Below are positions 1 through 8,722 of a DNA stretch of 57,353 nucleotides, piece by piece. How positions within the stretch are numbered: the stretch's first letter is position 1; the number at the start of each line of letters is the position of its first letter. A program made the position numbers and the translations under genes. The notes beneath the pieces are model-generated. The model was given only the letters and a program-made list of their open reading frames with translations. It had not been told where the DNA came from and made no database searches. The stretch covers positions 1 to 57,353 of the forward strand of contig VAZV01000169.1 in the NCBI GenBank assembly GCA_005884765.1, read 5' to 3'. This DNA is from Alphaproteobacteria bacterium. Its GTDB lineage: Bacteria; Pseudomonadota; Alphaproteobacteria; Rhizobiales; Xanthobacteraceae.

Positions 1-117
1 AACTGTTCGGGTTGAGGAAGACACCGGAGCTGTCCCTCGCTCTTGAACAGGCTCTGTCGCCTTTGGGGCGCTACGGGCTCAGTTCCGGCGACGGGCGGTT
101 GGTCCACAACCGCCCGT

Positions 118-480
118 TCGCACATTCTGGCAGATTTTCCGGACACAAGGGGCGCTTCGCGATCGTCACGAACGTTGGGTGCGGGATGCGGTGGACGCTT
201 TGGTGTCGCAAGACGAACGATGCCGTAGCGGACGGCAAAGCCGTGTGGTCCCGACGCCCCGACGCTGGCGTCAAGTTGGCGGAGCGATCCGCAAGCGATG
301 GTGGCAAGAAAGCCCGGTCGCCAGGGAGAGCACGGAATAAGCCGTAAACCATTGCGCAGGGAAGGTCGGATTGTTTCGGCGAACCTGTGGCGACTACGCT
401 CGTGCGCTTTTTTGTTTGCGTGCGAGGCTGCGGGTGCTTGCTGAGCACCCGGCTTTCCCTGCGCCCTCTCTCTTCTCGAG
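118..480. repeat. Structured intergenic element, probable Bradyrhizobium dispersed repeat
   Basis: This stretch lies downstream of the oxidase operon and has no convincing gene. It contains a long-range inverted repeat, GCGCAGGGAA at 354-363 pairing with TTCCCTGCGC at 455-464, which encloses a perfect 8-bp hairpin (CGGGTGCT at 431-438, AGCACCCG at 444-451, 5-nt loop). The overlapping open frames on both strands have the look of the spurious 'proteins' often predicted from a repeated intergenic sequence in Bradyrhizobium genomes. I recognise that family from memory only. No T-run follows the hairpin on the minus strand, so it is not a classical terminator for the cox operon. The remaining flanks (1-117 and 481-605) show nothing I can identify. 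Confidence 0.5.
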
Positions 481-605
481 GGCAACGTTCAATGCATAGT
501 TCGGGCGCTATCCGTGCCGCGAGATGGCGGGCGCTTGTCTTCGCTGTTTGACATTCGGACCGGAAATGCGATGGATGCGCCGGACAGGCCAAGCAAGCCG
601 AAAGC

Positions 606-917
606 CTATCTTCCCGCAACGCGTGACAGCACGTCGGCAAGCGTCAGCGCGAACAGGACCGCCACGAAAATAACGCCTGACATCGCAGCGAGCCGTATCA
701 GCGGCCGCGCCTCGATCAATTCCATGAAAAGCACGCAGATGAGTCCTGATTGCGCAAAGGCGATTACGATGCCTGCGGCCACCGTGAACGAGCCCATCGG
801 CACGTGTGCGAGGACCAGACTGAGAACCAGCAGCGCCATCAGCGCGGCCCAGATCAGGCTGTTGCGGCGCCAAAAATCCCAGGGTGTTTTGCGCGCATGA
901 TTGTTTTGCGTGCTCAT
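606..917 (-). CDS. coxD: Cytochrome c oxidase subunit IV (caa3-type, small membrane subunit)
   Basis: This 103-residue protein has about three hydrophobic helices and the size of the prokaryotic cytochrome c oxidase subunit IV family. It is an accessory inner-membrane subunit of the terminal oxidase. Its ATG overlaps the stop of coxC by four bases, so it is the last gene of the act-sco-cox operon. The subunit has no catalytic metal ligands, and I see none. The assignment rests on position after subunit III, size and topology, because sequence conservation in this family is weak. Confidence 0.8.
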   Translation of the reverse strand: MSTQNNHARKTPWDFWRRNSLIWAALMALLVLSLVLAHVPMGSFTVAAGIVIAFAQSGLICVLFMELIEARPLIRLAAMSGVIFVAVLFALTLADVLSRVAGR

Positions 918-1558
918 GAGGCGCGTCCCGGCAAATAGATCAGCGCGTAAAGGAAGATCCAGATGACATCGACAAGGTGCCAGTACAGTCCGGTGACCCT
1001 GATTTCGGGATTCCTGTCAAGTTCAAGCCGCCTTCGAAATCCGAGCAGGGCGAGCCTCAAGACCAGGAGGATGCCGATCGTGAGGTGGATCGCGTGGACG
1101 CCCGTCAATGTCCAGTAAAGTCCAAAGAATAACTGGGCAGACTTTTCCGTAAGGGCGAATTGTGCGCCTGGCACCAGGTGTTTTTCGATGTCATCCTTGT
1201 ATTCGAAGCCCTTCACCGCCAGGAAGGCGGTGCCCAATGCGGCAGTGACCGTGAGGCACGCGAGGATCAGGCGGCGGAAATTGTCGCCGCTGGCTGTGGC
1301 CTGCACGACCACCGTCATGGTGAGGCTGCTGGTCAGCAGGATCGCGGTATTTGCTGTTCCGTACCAGATATTGGTTGCTCGTCCCGCCGCCGCAAAGGCG
1401 TCGGCGTTCTCGATGCGGCAGACCGTGTAAGTCAACATCAGCGCGCCGAAGAACAATATTTCGCTCGCCAGGAATGCCCATATTCCGAGCGTCCCGGCCT
1501 CGCTCTGCCGCTCGAAGCTCTCCCAGGGCTCCCTGAGCAGGCCGGTTGCTTCGCTCAT
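914..1558 (-). CDS. coxC: Cytochrome c oxidase subunit III
   Basis: This 214-residue membrane protein has about five transmembrane helices, the short form of heme-copper oxidase subunit III that lacks the first two helices of the mitochondrial type. Recognisable features are the N-terminal WESFERQSEAGTLGIWAFL segment and the conserved C-terminal YWHLVDVIWIFLYALIYL helix. Subunit III stabilises subunit I and proton uptake. The start overlaps the stop of coxA and its own stop overlaps coxD, so translation is probably coupled. Confidence 0.92.
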   Translation of the reverse strand: MSEATGLLREPWESFERQSEAGTLGIWAFLASEILFFGALMLTYTVCRIENADAFAAAGRATNIWYGTANTAILLTSSLTMTVVVQATASGDNFRRLILACLTVTAALGTAFLAVKGFEYKDDIEKHLVPGAQFALTEKSAQLFFGLYWTLTGVHAIHLTIGILLVLRLALLGFRRRLELDRNPEIRVTGLYWHLVDVIWIFLYALIYLPGRAS

Positions 1559-3228
1559 CGGACCTCCCGCGCATTCTGGACCTCGGGTGGATTGAGGCCG
1601 GCCGATTCACCTTCCGGGTGATAATCGTAAGGACCGCGATCGACGCGCGGCTGGCGATCGAAATTCTTCGGCGGCGGAGGCGAGGTCGTGGTCCACTCCA
1701 GCCCACTCGCTCCCCACGGATTATTGCCGGCGCGCTCCGCGTAGAACAACGACCAGGCGAAGTAGCCGAGCGGCAGCAGATAGGCGAGGGCGAGAACGGC
1801 CGCGCCGGACGAGGACATCACGTTGTAGATCTGGAATTCCGGCGGGTAGGTGTGGTAGCGGCGGGGCATTCCGAGGTAGCCCGCAACGAATTGCGGAAGG
1901 AACGTCATGTTGAAGCCGGAATACATCAGGATCGCGGCGAACCTCGCCCAGGATTCCGGATACATTCTTCCCGTCACCTTGGGCCACCAGAAATGCAGAC
2001 CGGCAAAGAATCCTGACACCGCGCCGCCGACCATGATGTAGTGAAAATGCGCCACGACAAAGTAAGTGTCGGTGACGTGCACGTCGACCGGGATCGAGGC
2101 CAGGAACAGTCCCGACAAGCCGCCGGTCGTGAACAGGCCGACGAAGCCGAGCGCATAGAGCATCGGGGCTTCGAAACTGATCTGCCCGCGATACAGCGAA
2201 GCAGTCCAATTGAATACCTTGATGGCCGAAGGCACGGCTATGACGAACGACAAGAACGAAAAGATCAAGTTCGCGTAGGGCGATTGGCCGGACACGAACA
2301 TGTGGTGGCCCCAGACAAAGAAACCGATCCCGGCGATGGCGATCAGGGCATAGACCATGAAATCGTAGCCGAAGATTCGGCGCCGCGCGAAGCAGGGAAT
2401 GATTTCGGAAACCACCCCCATCGCCGGCAAGATCATGATGTAGACCGCCGGGTGCGAGTAGAACCAGAACAGGTGCTGGAACAGGATCGGATCGCCGCCC
2501 TGTGCGGGATCGAAGATCGGCAAGCCGAGCCATCGCTCCGCCATCACGAGAAGCAGCGATATGGCCAGCACCGGCGTTGCCAGCACCATGATGAGCGAGG
2601 TGGCATAGGTTGCCCACACGAACAGCGGCAGGCGGAACCAGCTCATGCCCGGCGCTCGCAGCATGTGCGTGGTGGCGATGAAGTTGACGCCGGTGGCAAT
2701 GCTTGCAAATCCGACCACAAACACGCCCGCGGCAGCGGCGAAGACGTGGCTGTTGGAGAACATAGTCGAATACGGCGTGTAGAAGGTCCAGCCCGTATCG
2801 ACGCCGCCGGCGAGGAGCGCATAGACGGTGAACGCGCCTGCGGCGATGGTCAGATACCAGCTGAACAGATTGAGCCGGGGAAACGCCACGTCGGGAGCAC
2901 CGATCATCAACGGCAAGAGAAAATTGCCGAATGTGTTGGGGATCGACGGCACCAGGAAAAACCACACCATGATGATGCCGTGGAACGAGAACAGCTTGTT
3001 GTAGGCGTCCGACGTGAGCAGGCCGCCGTTCGGCATGAACAGCTCAAGGCGAACCGCCGTAATTGCTGCGCCGCCCATGAAGAAGAAGATCGTGATGGTG
3101 ATCGCGTACAGGATCGCGATGCGCTTGTGATCCGTGGTGGTCAGCCAGGAAGTCAGCGACGTTCCGTCTCGAAGGTAGTCGGGATGGGCGGGAAGCGGCA
3201 GATCTCCGGTCAACAAGGCGTCAGTCAT
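1555..3228 (-). CDS. coxA: Cytochrome c oxidase subunit I, A2-type (caa3)
   Basis: This is the 557-residue catalytic subunit that reduces O2 to water and pumps protons. Visible metal ligands are His83 (heme a), His259 with Tyr263 (CuB and the cross-linked tyrosine), His308/His309 (CuB) and His394/His396 (hemes a3 and a). Lys336 fits the K-channel. The helix VI motif reads YSHPAVY (257-263) where A1-type enzymes have GHPEVY, so the D-channel glutamate is replaced by a Tyr-Ser pair. That substitution defines A2-type oxidases such as the Rhodothermus caa3 enzyme. The gene overlaps coxB by 8 nt and coxC by 4 nt. Confidence 0.96.
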   Translation of the reverse strand: MTDALLTGDLPLPAHPDYLRDGTSLTSWLTTTDHKRIAILYAITITIFFFMGGAAITAVRLELFMPNGGLLTSDAYNKLFSFHGIIMVWFFLVPSIPNTFGNFLLPLMIGAPDVAFPRLNLFSWYLTIAAGAFTVYALLAGGVDTGWTFYTPYSTMFSNSHVFAAAAGVFVVGFASIATGVNFIATTHMLRAPGMSWFRLPLFVWATYATSLIMVLATPVLAISLLLVMAERWLGLPIFDPAQGGDPILFQHLFWFYSHPAVYIMILPAMGVVSEIIPCFARRRIFGYDFMVYALIAIAGIGFFVWGHHMFVSGQSPYANLIFSFLSFVIAVPSAIKVFNWTASLYRGQISFEAPMLYALGFVGLFTTGGLSGLFLASIPVDVHVTDTYFVVAHFHYIMVGGAVSGFFAGLHFWWPKVTGRMYPESWARFAAILMYSGFNMTFLPQFVAGYLGMPRRYHTYPPEFQIYNVMSSSGAAVLALAYLLPLGYFAWSLFYAERAGNNPWGASGLEWTTTSPPPPKNFDRQPRVDRGPYDYHPEGESAGLNPPEVQNAREVR

Positions 3229-4168
3229 CGGCCTTCCCCGTCTGCGCTGCCAGCGATCGGATGTAGGCTGTCAGGCTCTGAACCTCTCCATCGTCGAGGA
3301 GCCCGGCATAGCTTGGCATGATCGGCTCAAAGCCGGCCGCAATGTCGCGCTTCGGCTGCAACATCGAATCGCGGATGTAGCCGTCGTCGGCCTTGACCTG
3401 GCGGCCGTCCGAGAGCTGGACGGTCCGGCCGTACAGACCGGCGAGTTTTGGAGCGTGGACGCTGGAGGATTGCGCATGACAGCCCGAGCAGCCTCGCGCG
3501 ACAAACAGCCGGGCGCCCTCATGCGCTAGGTCATCGCCTTCCGGCTGTTGGGTCAGCCACTCGGCATAGTCTTGTTGGCGCATCACCACGATGCGGCCGC
3601 GCATCATGGAATGATCGGTGCCGCAATATTCGGCACAGAGCAGCGGAAAGACGCCTGTCCTCGTCGGCAGGAACCAGATCTCGGTATCCCGCCCGGGCAA
3701 GACGTCCTGCTTGACCCGGAAGGCCGGCACAAAGAACGAGTGGATGACGTCCTGCGACGTCATCAGCAACCGTACCGGCTTGTCGATGGGCACGTGCAGC
3801 GCGTCGATCTCGCGCGCGCCGCTCGGATGCTGGGTCTTCCACATCCATTGCTTGGCGACGACATGGATTTCGAGCGCGTCCGCCGGCGCAGCCAGGCTCC
3901 GGAGGTCGGCAGAAGCAGCCCACCAGAACAGGAACAAGAACAGGAACAGCGTGATCGAGGTCCAGCCGATCTCGAACTCGCGATTGACGATCTCCGGCAG
4001 CGGTCCCCGCCTCGCAGCCGATCCGCGCCGGTAGCGGACGGCAAGCACGACGACAAGCATGAACACGAGCAGCAGGGTCAGCGCCGACAACGCCAGGAGA
4101 CCATAAAAGATATGGTCGACCCGCTCGGCGAGAGAGGTGGCTTCCGGAAGCCAAAAGATCGGGTTCAC
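3221..4168 (-). CDS. coxB: Cytochrome c oxidase subunit II with fused cytochrome c (caa3)
   Basis: This is a 315-residue electron-entry subunit. Two N-terminal transmembrane helices (about 20-45 and 68-86) precede a cupredoxin domain carrying the CuA ligands His143, Cys178, Glu180, Cys182, His186 and Met189. A C-terminal class I cytochrome c domain follows, with heme motif CSGCH (Cys227, Cys230, His231) and a probable Met axial ligand in PIMPSYAG. The fused heme defines a caa3 oxidase and allows direct electron transfer from Alternative Complex III. The start is a GTG in a GTGA overlap with the sco stop, and the gene overlaps coxA by 8 nt. Confidence 0.95.
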   Translation of the reverse strand: MNPIFWLPEATSLAERVDHIFYGLLALSALTLLLVFMLVVVLAVRYRRGSAARRGPLPEIVNREFEIGWTSITLFLFLFLFWWAASADLRSLAAPADALEIHVVAKQWMWKTQHPSGAREIDALHVPIDKPVRLLMTSQDVIHSFFVPAFRVKQDVLPGRDTEIWFLPTRTGVFPLLCAEYCGTDHSMMRGRIVVMRQQDYAEWLTQQPEGDDLAHEGARLFVARGCSGCHAQSSSVHAPKLAGLYGRTVQLSDGRQVKADDGYIRDSMLQPKRDIAAGFEPIMPSYAGLLDDGEVQSLTAYIRSLAAQTGKADD

Positions 4169-4938
4169 GCCGAGGCCCCCCGTTTCCGGCTACGCCACAG
4201 CATCCAGCCGATCGCTGTCGTGATCGTCACGACCGTCAAGCCGCCGCTGATGCGCAGCAGCGCCGCGATCTGTTGCGTATAGATCCCGTGGATCGCGTCA
4301 AAGCCGTAGCACAACAGTGCGAGCCGGCCTGCGAGGCCGCCGATCTTGCCTTCGCCGGCTTCGATTAGTGCGAGCCGCAGGTCGGTGGGCCGCAATGCAA
4401 GGCTCGACAACGCGCGCGACACCCGGCCGTCTGCGGTAAGTGTGACGAGCGCCGCCGGATGCGCGATCGCATCATTGGCGGCGTCACGTTGCAAGCGGTA
4501 GCCGATCGCGCTCAAGAGAGACTGGATTGCAACAGTGCTGCCGCTAAGCACGGAAACTCCGGAGCCTCCGATCTGGCCAGCGGTGAAGCGTCGTGCCACA
4601 TCAATTCCGTCCTGCGCGTCGATCCCCACCACCACGAGGCTGTAGTCAAGGCCCGCCCGAAGTCCGGTTTGGTTCAGCGCACTTGCGGCGATCGACAGCG
4701 CGGGCCCGCAAATCTGCGAACAGGTGAAGTCAGCCGGCAATAGCAGTGTCGGGCGGCCGGCGATCGCCTCGCCAAGGGTCACGTCGCGGCCGTCGAGATC
4801 CCTAAAGACGAGTGCGGTGGGGACGCGCGCGTTTGCCGGCGGAGCTAGCGCAACCTGGCCGATCTGCTGCTCGGTCAATCCCGCAAAGGCCGCCGCCGAC
4901 CAGAGCATGAAGGTGAGAGTAAATGCCGCGCATCTCAT
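4165..4938 (-). CDS. SCO1/SenC family copper chaperone
   Basis: This 257-residue protein delivers copper to the CuA site of subunit II. It has an N-terminal signal sequence, a thioredoxin-like domain with the copper-binding pair Cys73-x3-Cys77 (TCSQIC) and a downstream histidine in AHPAALVTL. A C-terminal hydrophobic helix (about 230-250) followed by basic residues should anchor it in the membrane with the domain in the periplasm. It lies between a small unknown gene and coxB with four-base overlaps on both sides, as expected for an oxidase-dedicated assembly factor. Confidence 0.92.
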   Translation of the reverse strand: MRCAAFTLTFMLWSAAAFAGLTEQQIGQVALAPPANARVPTALVFRDLDGRDVTLGEAIAGRPTLLLPADFTCSQICGPALSIAASALNQTGLRAGLDYSLVVVGIDAQDGIDVARRFTAGQIGGSGVSVLSGSTVAIQSLLSAIGYRLQRDAANDAIAHPAALVTLTADGRVSRALSSLALRPTDLRLALIEAGEGKIGGLAGRLALLCYGFDAIHGIYTQQIAALLRISGGLTVVTITTAIGWMLWRSRKRGASA

Positions 4939-5237
4939 GGCCGGGCTCCGACGGTATCGGCGGGGCGGGGCGCGCTTGCGGGCTGATCGGGCGGATCATA
5001 GGCATGCTCGCCTTTGGCGGCGATGATCCGCATCGCCTCTTCGATCGGGATTCGTGCAAGGCCTTTCGAGCGATCGACCCAGCCATACGTTGAAAGCGCC
5101 GCGCGTTGTTCGCGCTCGTACCGCTTGAGATCCTCTTGCGGATTTTTCTGCAGCGCTGGTTCCGGAAAACGCTGCTCGACGGCTCTCGTCACCGCGCCCG
5201 GTGCAGCAGACCTGAGATAGATAAAGAGACCAGCCAT
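4935..5237 (-). CDS. Small conserved-position protein between ActF and SCO, function unknown
   Basis: This protein of about 100 residues has one short N-terminal hydrophobic segment (MAGLFIYLRS) followed by a charged, soluble tail rich in Glu, Lys and Arg that ends in a proline-rich stretch. It overlaps the 3' end of actF by about 49 nt and its stop overlaps the sco ATG, so it is in the operon. The start is uncertain: no good Shine-Dalgarno lies before this ATG, although the frame stays open far upstream. I do not recognise the family. Position suggests a small accessory subunit or assembly factor of the ACIII-oxidase supercomplex, which is inference. Confidence 0.65.
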   Translation of the reverse strand: MAGLFIYLRSAAPGAVTRAVEQRFPEPALQKNPQEDLKRYEREQRAALSTYGWVDRSKGLARIPIEEAMRIIAAKGEHAYDPPDQPASAPRPADTVGARP

Positions 5238-6316
5238 CGAGAGGGCGAGCTGGCCTCCATCTCGAGGGCTCGCCCAAGCGCCGATCCGATCAAAAGTGAG
5301 ATCAGCGCCAGAGCGGCAACGGCCGCGCACGCAACCACGATGACCCCGGCCTGGACGTCGAACGCCGGCACCAGCAGCCACGCGATATGCAGCGCCGAAC
5401 CGAAAACGATCAGTGCGCCCGCCGCTCGCAGGCCGCGACGGCTGCGGCGGATTGCGGTGACCAGAAGCATCGCGAATGGCAGCACCGCACCAATAAGCGT
5501 CGCTACAATCAGAGTGGCGACCCAACCAAAACCGGAACGCTTCAGAAACCACGCCGCGTTCTGGGGCAGGTCGCCGTACCAGGAAATAATGAATGTCATA
5601 AGCTCGAGATAGACAAGGCCGAGCAGCGTCGCGATCAGAAGGCCGCCAAGATCTCCCGCCACTTTTCCCTCGATCATCGGCGCGCCGATCAAGGCCGTAA
5701 CGGCGAGCGCCGCCAGCAGTTGCTGAACCGCGATGGTGGCGGCAAAGGCCGTGGCCGCATAGTGCGGTTCGAGCGAGAGATACCAGTCGACCGCAGCAAG
5801 ACTGATGGTCAGACCAAAGAACGTCAGTCCAAGCCCCGCCAGCAGAGCGCTGCCCCAGCCCGCGGCGCAAGTGACGGCGAGCACCGACCAGCCGCCGAGT
5901 GCGATCAGGGCCCGGATCGAGAACAGCGGCCCGTTCAGGTACCATCGCGCCACGTCAGCGGGGATCGCCGAGGGATCGGCAGCCCAAGGATAGATGTGAC
6001 GAAGCCCGACAAGGACGGGGACGAATGCCAGCGCAACCACGGGGGTCAACGCCGCGGCCGGTCTTAGAATCGGTGCCGCTGCCTGTCCCCATTTGCCGCC
6101 GGTCAAGCAATGGATCAGCAGCAATATCATGCTGCCGATCGGCACCGGACTCCAGATCGCAAACGCCACGAGCCAGCCGCGCAGCAGCGGTTCAACCGGT
6201 ACGAACAATCCCAGGACCGCCAGCAGACCTTCGATTGCGAGCAGCAACACCACTCCAATCGCCACTGGCCGATTTACAATTGTCCGGCCTGCAAGTTCTC
6301 CAACCGCGGACCTCAT
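5189..6316 (-). CDS. actF: Alternative Complex III membrane subunit ActF
   Basis: This 375-residue protein has about ten transmembrane helices and resembles the ActF subunit (quinol:cytochrome c oxidoreductase, NrfD-related in topology). Conserved-looking stretches include AFAIWSPVPIGSMILLLIH and a tryptophan-ended loop RHIYPWA. In ACIII, ActC and ActF are the two large membrane subunits, with ActF contributing to the membrane core and possible proton path. The ATG overlaps the actE stop. The C-terminus overlaps the following small gene, which is unusual in an operon otherwise built on 4-nt overlaps. Confidence 0.88.
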   Translation of the reverse strand: MRSAVGELAGRTIVNRPVAIGVVLLLAIEGLLAVLGLFVPVEPLLRGWLVAFAIWSPVPIGSMILLLIHCLTGGKWGQAAAPILRPAAALTPVVALAFVPVLVGLRHIYPWAADPSAIPADVARWYLNGPLFSIRALIALGGWSVLAVTCAAGWGSALLAGLGLTFFGLTISLAAVDWYLSLEPHYAATAFAATIAVQQLLAALAVTALIGAPMIEGKVAGDLGGLLIATLLGLVYLELMTFIISWYGDLPQNAAWFLKRSGFGWVATLIVATLIGAVLPFAMLLVTAIRRSRRGLRAAGALIVFGSALHIAWLLVPAFDVQAGVIVVACAAVAALALISLLIGSALGRALEMEASSPSRWLVSLSISGLLHRAR

Positions 6317-6837
6317 GGCAGCTTGCTCCGCAGATCGGGCATGTCCGCAAGCTTGGCGCTCTGGCTCTCCTGCAGTGCCCGCACATAGGCCACGATCGCC
6401 CAGCGATCGTGCGGCTCGATGCGCGACGCATACGAATACATCACGCCATAGCCGCCCGTGATGACGTCGAAGATGTGTTGTGCCGGCGCCGCCCGCAGCC
6501 GCGCGGCGTGATACGAGGGCGGTGCGGGAAAGCCGCGTCGGACGATCATGCCATCGCCGCTTCCGGTGAGGCCGTGGCAGGGAGAGCAGTAGATATCGTA
6601 GCGCTCGCGGCCACGCGCCAGAAGCCGCGCATCGACCGCGGGAGGCTTGGCGGATTGGTCGGCGCGCTCGAGGTCATCCTGCGCCACGACACCTTGCGGC
6701 AATGGCTGCGCCTCGGTGCCATCGGGAAACAACGCGGCCCGCGTATAGGTGCCGTAGCGGTTTTGCTGCGTCATCGACTGATCGCCGCATGCTGCAAGCG
6801 GCAGCACGGCAAGGCAAACCAGGGCGCGTCCGATCAT
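6313..6837 (-). CDS. actE: Alternative Complex III monoheme cytochrome c subunit ActE
   Basis: This is a 174-residue lipoprotein-type cytochrome c. The N-terminus has a signal peptide ending in LAACGDQ, so the cysteine is a probable lipid attachment site. The heme motif CSPCH follows in the middle, and the Met ligand is probably in GVMYSYA. ActE passes electrons from the multiheme ActA to the downstream acceptor, here most likely the cytochrome c domain of CoxB. It overlaps actD and actF by four bases each. Confidence 0.9.
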   Translation of the reverse strand: MIGRALVCLAVLPLAACGDQSMTQQNRYGTYTRAALFPDGTEAQPLPQGVVAQDDLERADQSAKPPAVDARLLARGRERYDIYCSPCHGLTGSGDGMIVRRGFPAPPSYHAARLRAAPAQHIFDVITGGYGVMYSYASRIEPHDRWAIVAYVRALQESQSAKLADMPDLRSKLP

Positions 6838-7358
6838 GGCGGCCGGACCTCCGTCACCACAACCGCGCCTGCCGCTTCAAGAACATGACGAAGCCCAGGT
6901 GCGGCTTCGTCGTGCTCGGCGGCGGCAAGAAGAAAGAAGCGATCCTGCGTGGCACGCTCAAACCCGCCGATTTCAAACAGCGGATGATGCAAACGTGGCA
7001 GGCCGCACGACCACAGGAATGCGATGACCCCGCATAGCGCTGCCGCAAACACGCCTACCTCGAACGGAACCAGCAGAAAAACCTGCCAGGAATTTAACGG
7101 TCGCCCGCCGCTGTTCAGCGGGTAGGCGATTAAGGCGCTGTACCATTGCAGCCCTAACGCGAAAGCCGCGGCGGTCAGGCCGCCGGCCAGCATTGCGTAC
7201 CGAATCCGGGAAGGGGATATCTCGAGCTCTTGGTCGAGATCTTCAAGCGGATAGGGCGTGAAGGCATCCAACGCACGATGACCATCTTGTTTCACGCGGG
7301 CCAAGGCGCGTCGGAGCGTTTCCGGGTCGCGATATTCCGCGAGAAGAGGTGCGGTCAT
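6834..7358 (-). CDS. actD: Alternative Complex III subunit ActD (DUF3341)
   Basis: This 174-residue protein has a cytoplasmic N-terminal domain (AEYRDPETLRRALARVKQ onward, with FTPYPLEDLDQ) and two central transmembrane helices, matching the DUF3341/ActD family. The family has no cofactor and helps pack the membrane arm. I chose the ATG at 7358 because it forms an ATGA overlap with the actC stop and gives the family's usual length; the frame stays open further upstream within actC. Confidence 0.9.
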   Translation of the reverse strand: MTAPLLAEYRDPETLRRALARVKQDGHRALDAFTPYPLEDLDQELEISPSRIRYAMLAGGLTAAAFALGLQWYSALIAYPLNSGGRPLNSWQVFLLVPFEVGVFAAALCGVIAFLWSCGLPRLHHPLFEIGGFERATQDRFFLLAAAEHDEAAPGLRHVLEAAGAVVVTEVRPP

Positions 7359-8722
7359 GCGGCGCCCTCCCGGTGTGCGAGCTGGCGCATGTCGAACATC
7401 GATACCGCGGGCACCAGGCGGACGAACAGCAAGAACAGGAACGCGAAAAAGCCGAGAGGTGCGATCAGGAACGACCAATCCCAAAAAGTGAAATGGAAAA
7501 CGCGCCAAAGGCTCGGCATATAGTCGTGCGAGAGCGTATTCCAGATGATCAGGATCCGCTCCAGCCACATCCCGATATTGATCGCGATGGCGATCACGAA
7601 CAGCGCCGGCAACGAGCGCCGCACGCGCGGAAACCACAGCGCCTGCGGCAGCGCGACATTACAGATCAGCAGTGCCCAGAACAGCGGTGCATAGCTGCCT
7701 GAAAACTCGAATCCGACCAGGCTGCGATCGCTGTGTTCGCCGCCATACCAGCCCATGAACCATTCGGTCGCATACGAATAGCCCATCACGATCGAGGCCA
7801 TCAGCAGGATCCTGCCGATCACCTCGAAGTGGTTTTCGGTGACAATCGCCTGAAGCTCAAAACCCCAACGGATCGCAAGCGCCAGCACGATCACCATCGC
7901 AAAGCCGGAATACATCGCGCCGACCACGAAGTAGGGCGGGAAAATACTTTCCTGCCAACCCGGCATCAGGCTCGCGGCAAAGTCCAACCCGACGATCGAG
8001 TGCACCGAACACACCAGCGGCACCCCGAGGGCGGCCATCGTGGTGTGAAGGGTTTGAAGCCGGCTCCAATGCCGCGCCGAACCGCGCCAGCCCAGCGCGA
8101 AGACGCCATAGAGCAACTGGCCCGCGCGGTTGCGCGCGCGGTCGCGCATCGTCGCGAGATCAGGGATCAAACTGACGTACCAGAACAGGATCGAAAACAA
8201 GAGATAACTGATGATCGCCCAGAAATCCCAGACGAGGGCGCTTCTCCATTGCGGCCACAGCGCCATCGTGTTCGGGTATGGAGCAAGCCAATAGGCGTAG
8301 ATCGGGCGCCCGAGATGGATGATGGGCATGATGCCGGCGATCGCCACTGCAAACAGCGTCATCGCCTCCGCAAAGCGGTTGATCGAGCTTCGCCATTGCT
8401 GTCGCGTCAACGACAGCATCGCCGAGATCAGTGTGCCGGCATTGCCGATTCCGATCCACCAAACGTAGTTGGCGATCGCCACACCCCACACGGTGGTCGA
8501 GTTGATCCCCCAGATGCCAATCCCCTGATAGAAGAGCCAGCCGATCGACCCCATGAACCAGAGAGCGAAAGCCAGGCTCACTAGCAGAGCGATCCACCAC
8601 ATCCTGCCGGCCGGCGCGAACAACGGCTCGGCAATCGCCTGGGTTATCTCGACGTCGCTGGCGCGCTCGGATGCAATCCAGCGCCGCGGGGCAGGTAGTG
8701 CTGGATCGAGTACCGAGGTCAT
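7355..8722 (-). CDS. actC: Alternative Complex III quinol-oxidising membrane subunit ActC (NrfD-like)
   Basis: This is a 455-residue NrfD/PsrC-family polytopic protein with about ten helices. Recognisable stretches are WWIGIGNAGTLISAML, HLGRPIYAYWLAPYPN and SVHSIVGLDFAASLMPGW, all characteristic of ActC. The subunit holds the quinol site next to the iron-sulfur domain of ActB and feeds electrons to it. The ATG at 8722 was chosen because it overlaps the actB stop (ATGA) and gives the usual length. Confidence 0.94.
   Translation of the reverse strand: MTSVLDPALPAPRRWIASERASDVEITQAIAEPLFAPAGRMWWIALLVSLAFALWFMGSIGWLFYQGIGIWGINSTTVWGVAIANYVWWIGIGNAGTLISAMLSLTRQQWRSSINRFAEAMTLFAVAIAGIMPIIHLGRPIYAYWLAPYPNTMALWPQWRSALVWDFWAIISYLLFSILFWYVSLIPDLATMRDRARNRAGQLLYGVFALGWRGSARHWSRLQTLHTTMAALGVPLVCSVHSIVGLDFAASLMPGWQESIFPPYFVVGAMYSGFAMVIVLALAIRWGFELQAIVTENHFEVIGRILLMASIVMGYSYATEWFMGWYGGEHSDRSLVGFEFSGSYAPLFWALLICNVALPQALWFPRVRRSLPALFVIAIAINIGMWLERILIIWNTLSHDYMPSLWRVFHFTFWDWSFLIAPLGFFAFLFLLFVRLVPAVSMFDMRQLAHREGAA

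Noticed and set aside
431..451. Hairpin as terminator of the cox operon
   Set aside because: No T-run follows on the minus strand, and the hairpin fits better as part of the repeat-like element.
71..640. Open frame of 189 codons on the minus strand overlapping coxD and the upstream repeat
   Set aside because: It overlaps coxD, lacks a ribosome site and has the composition of translated intergenic repeat, not of a protein.
1721..2965. Long second frame on the minus strand inside coxA
   Set aside because: Shadow frame of a GC-rich gene; arginine/histidine-rich translation with no fold pattern.
2041..3321. Long plus-strand frame opposite coxA
   Set aside because: Antisense shadow frame; coxA has full metal-ligand conservation and the antisense product is low-complexity and charged.
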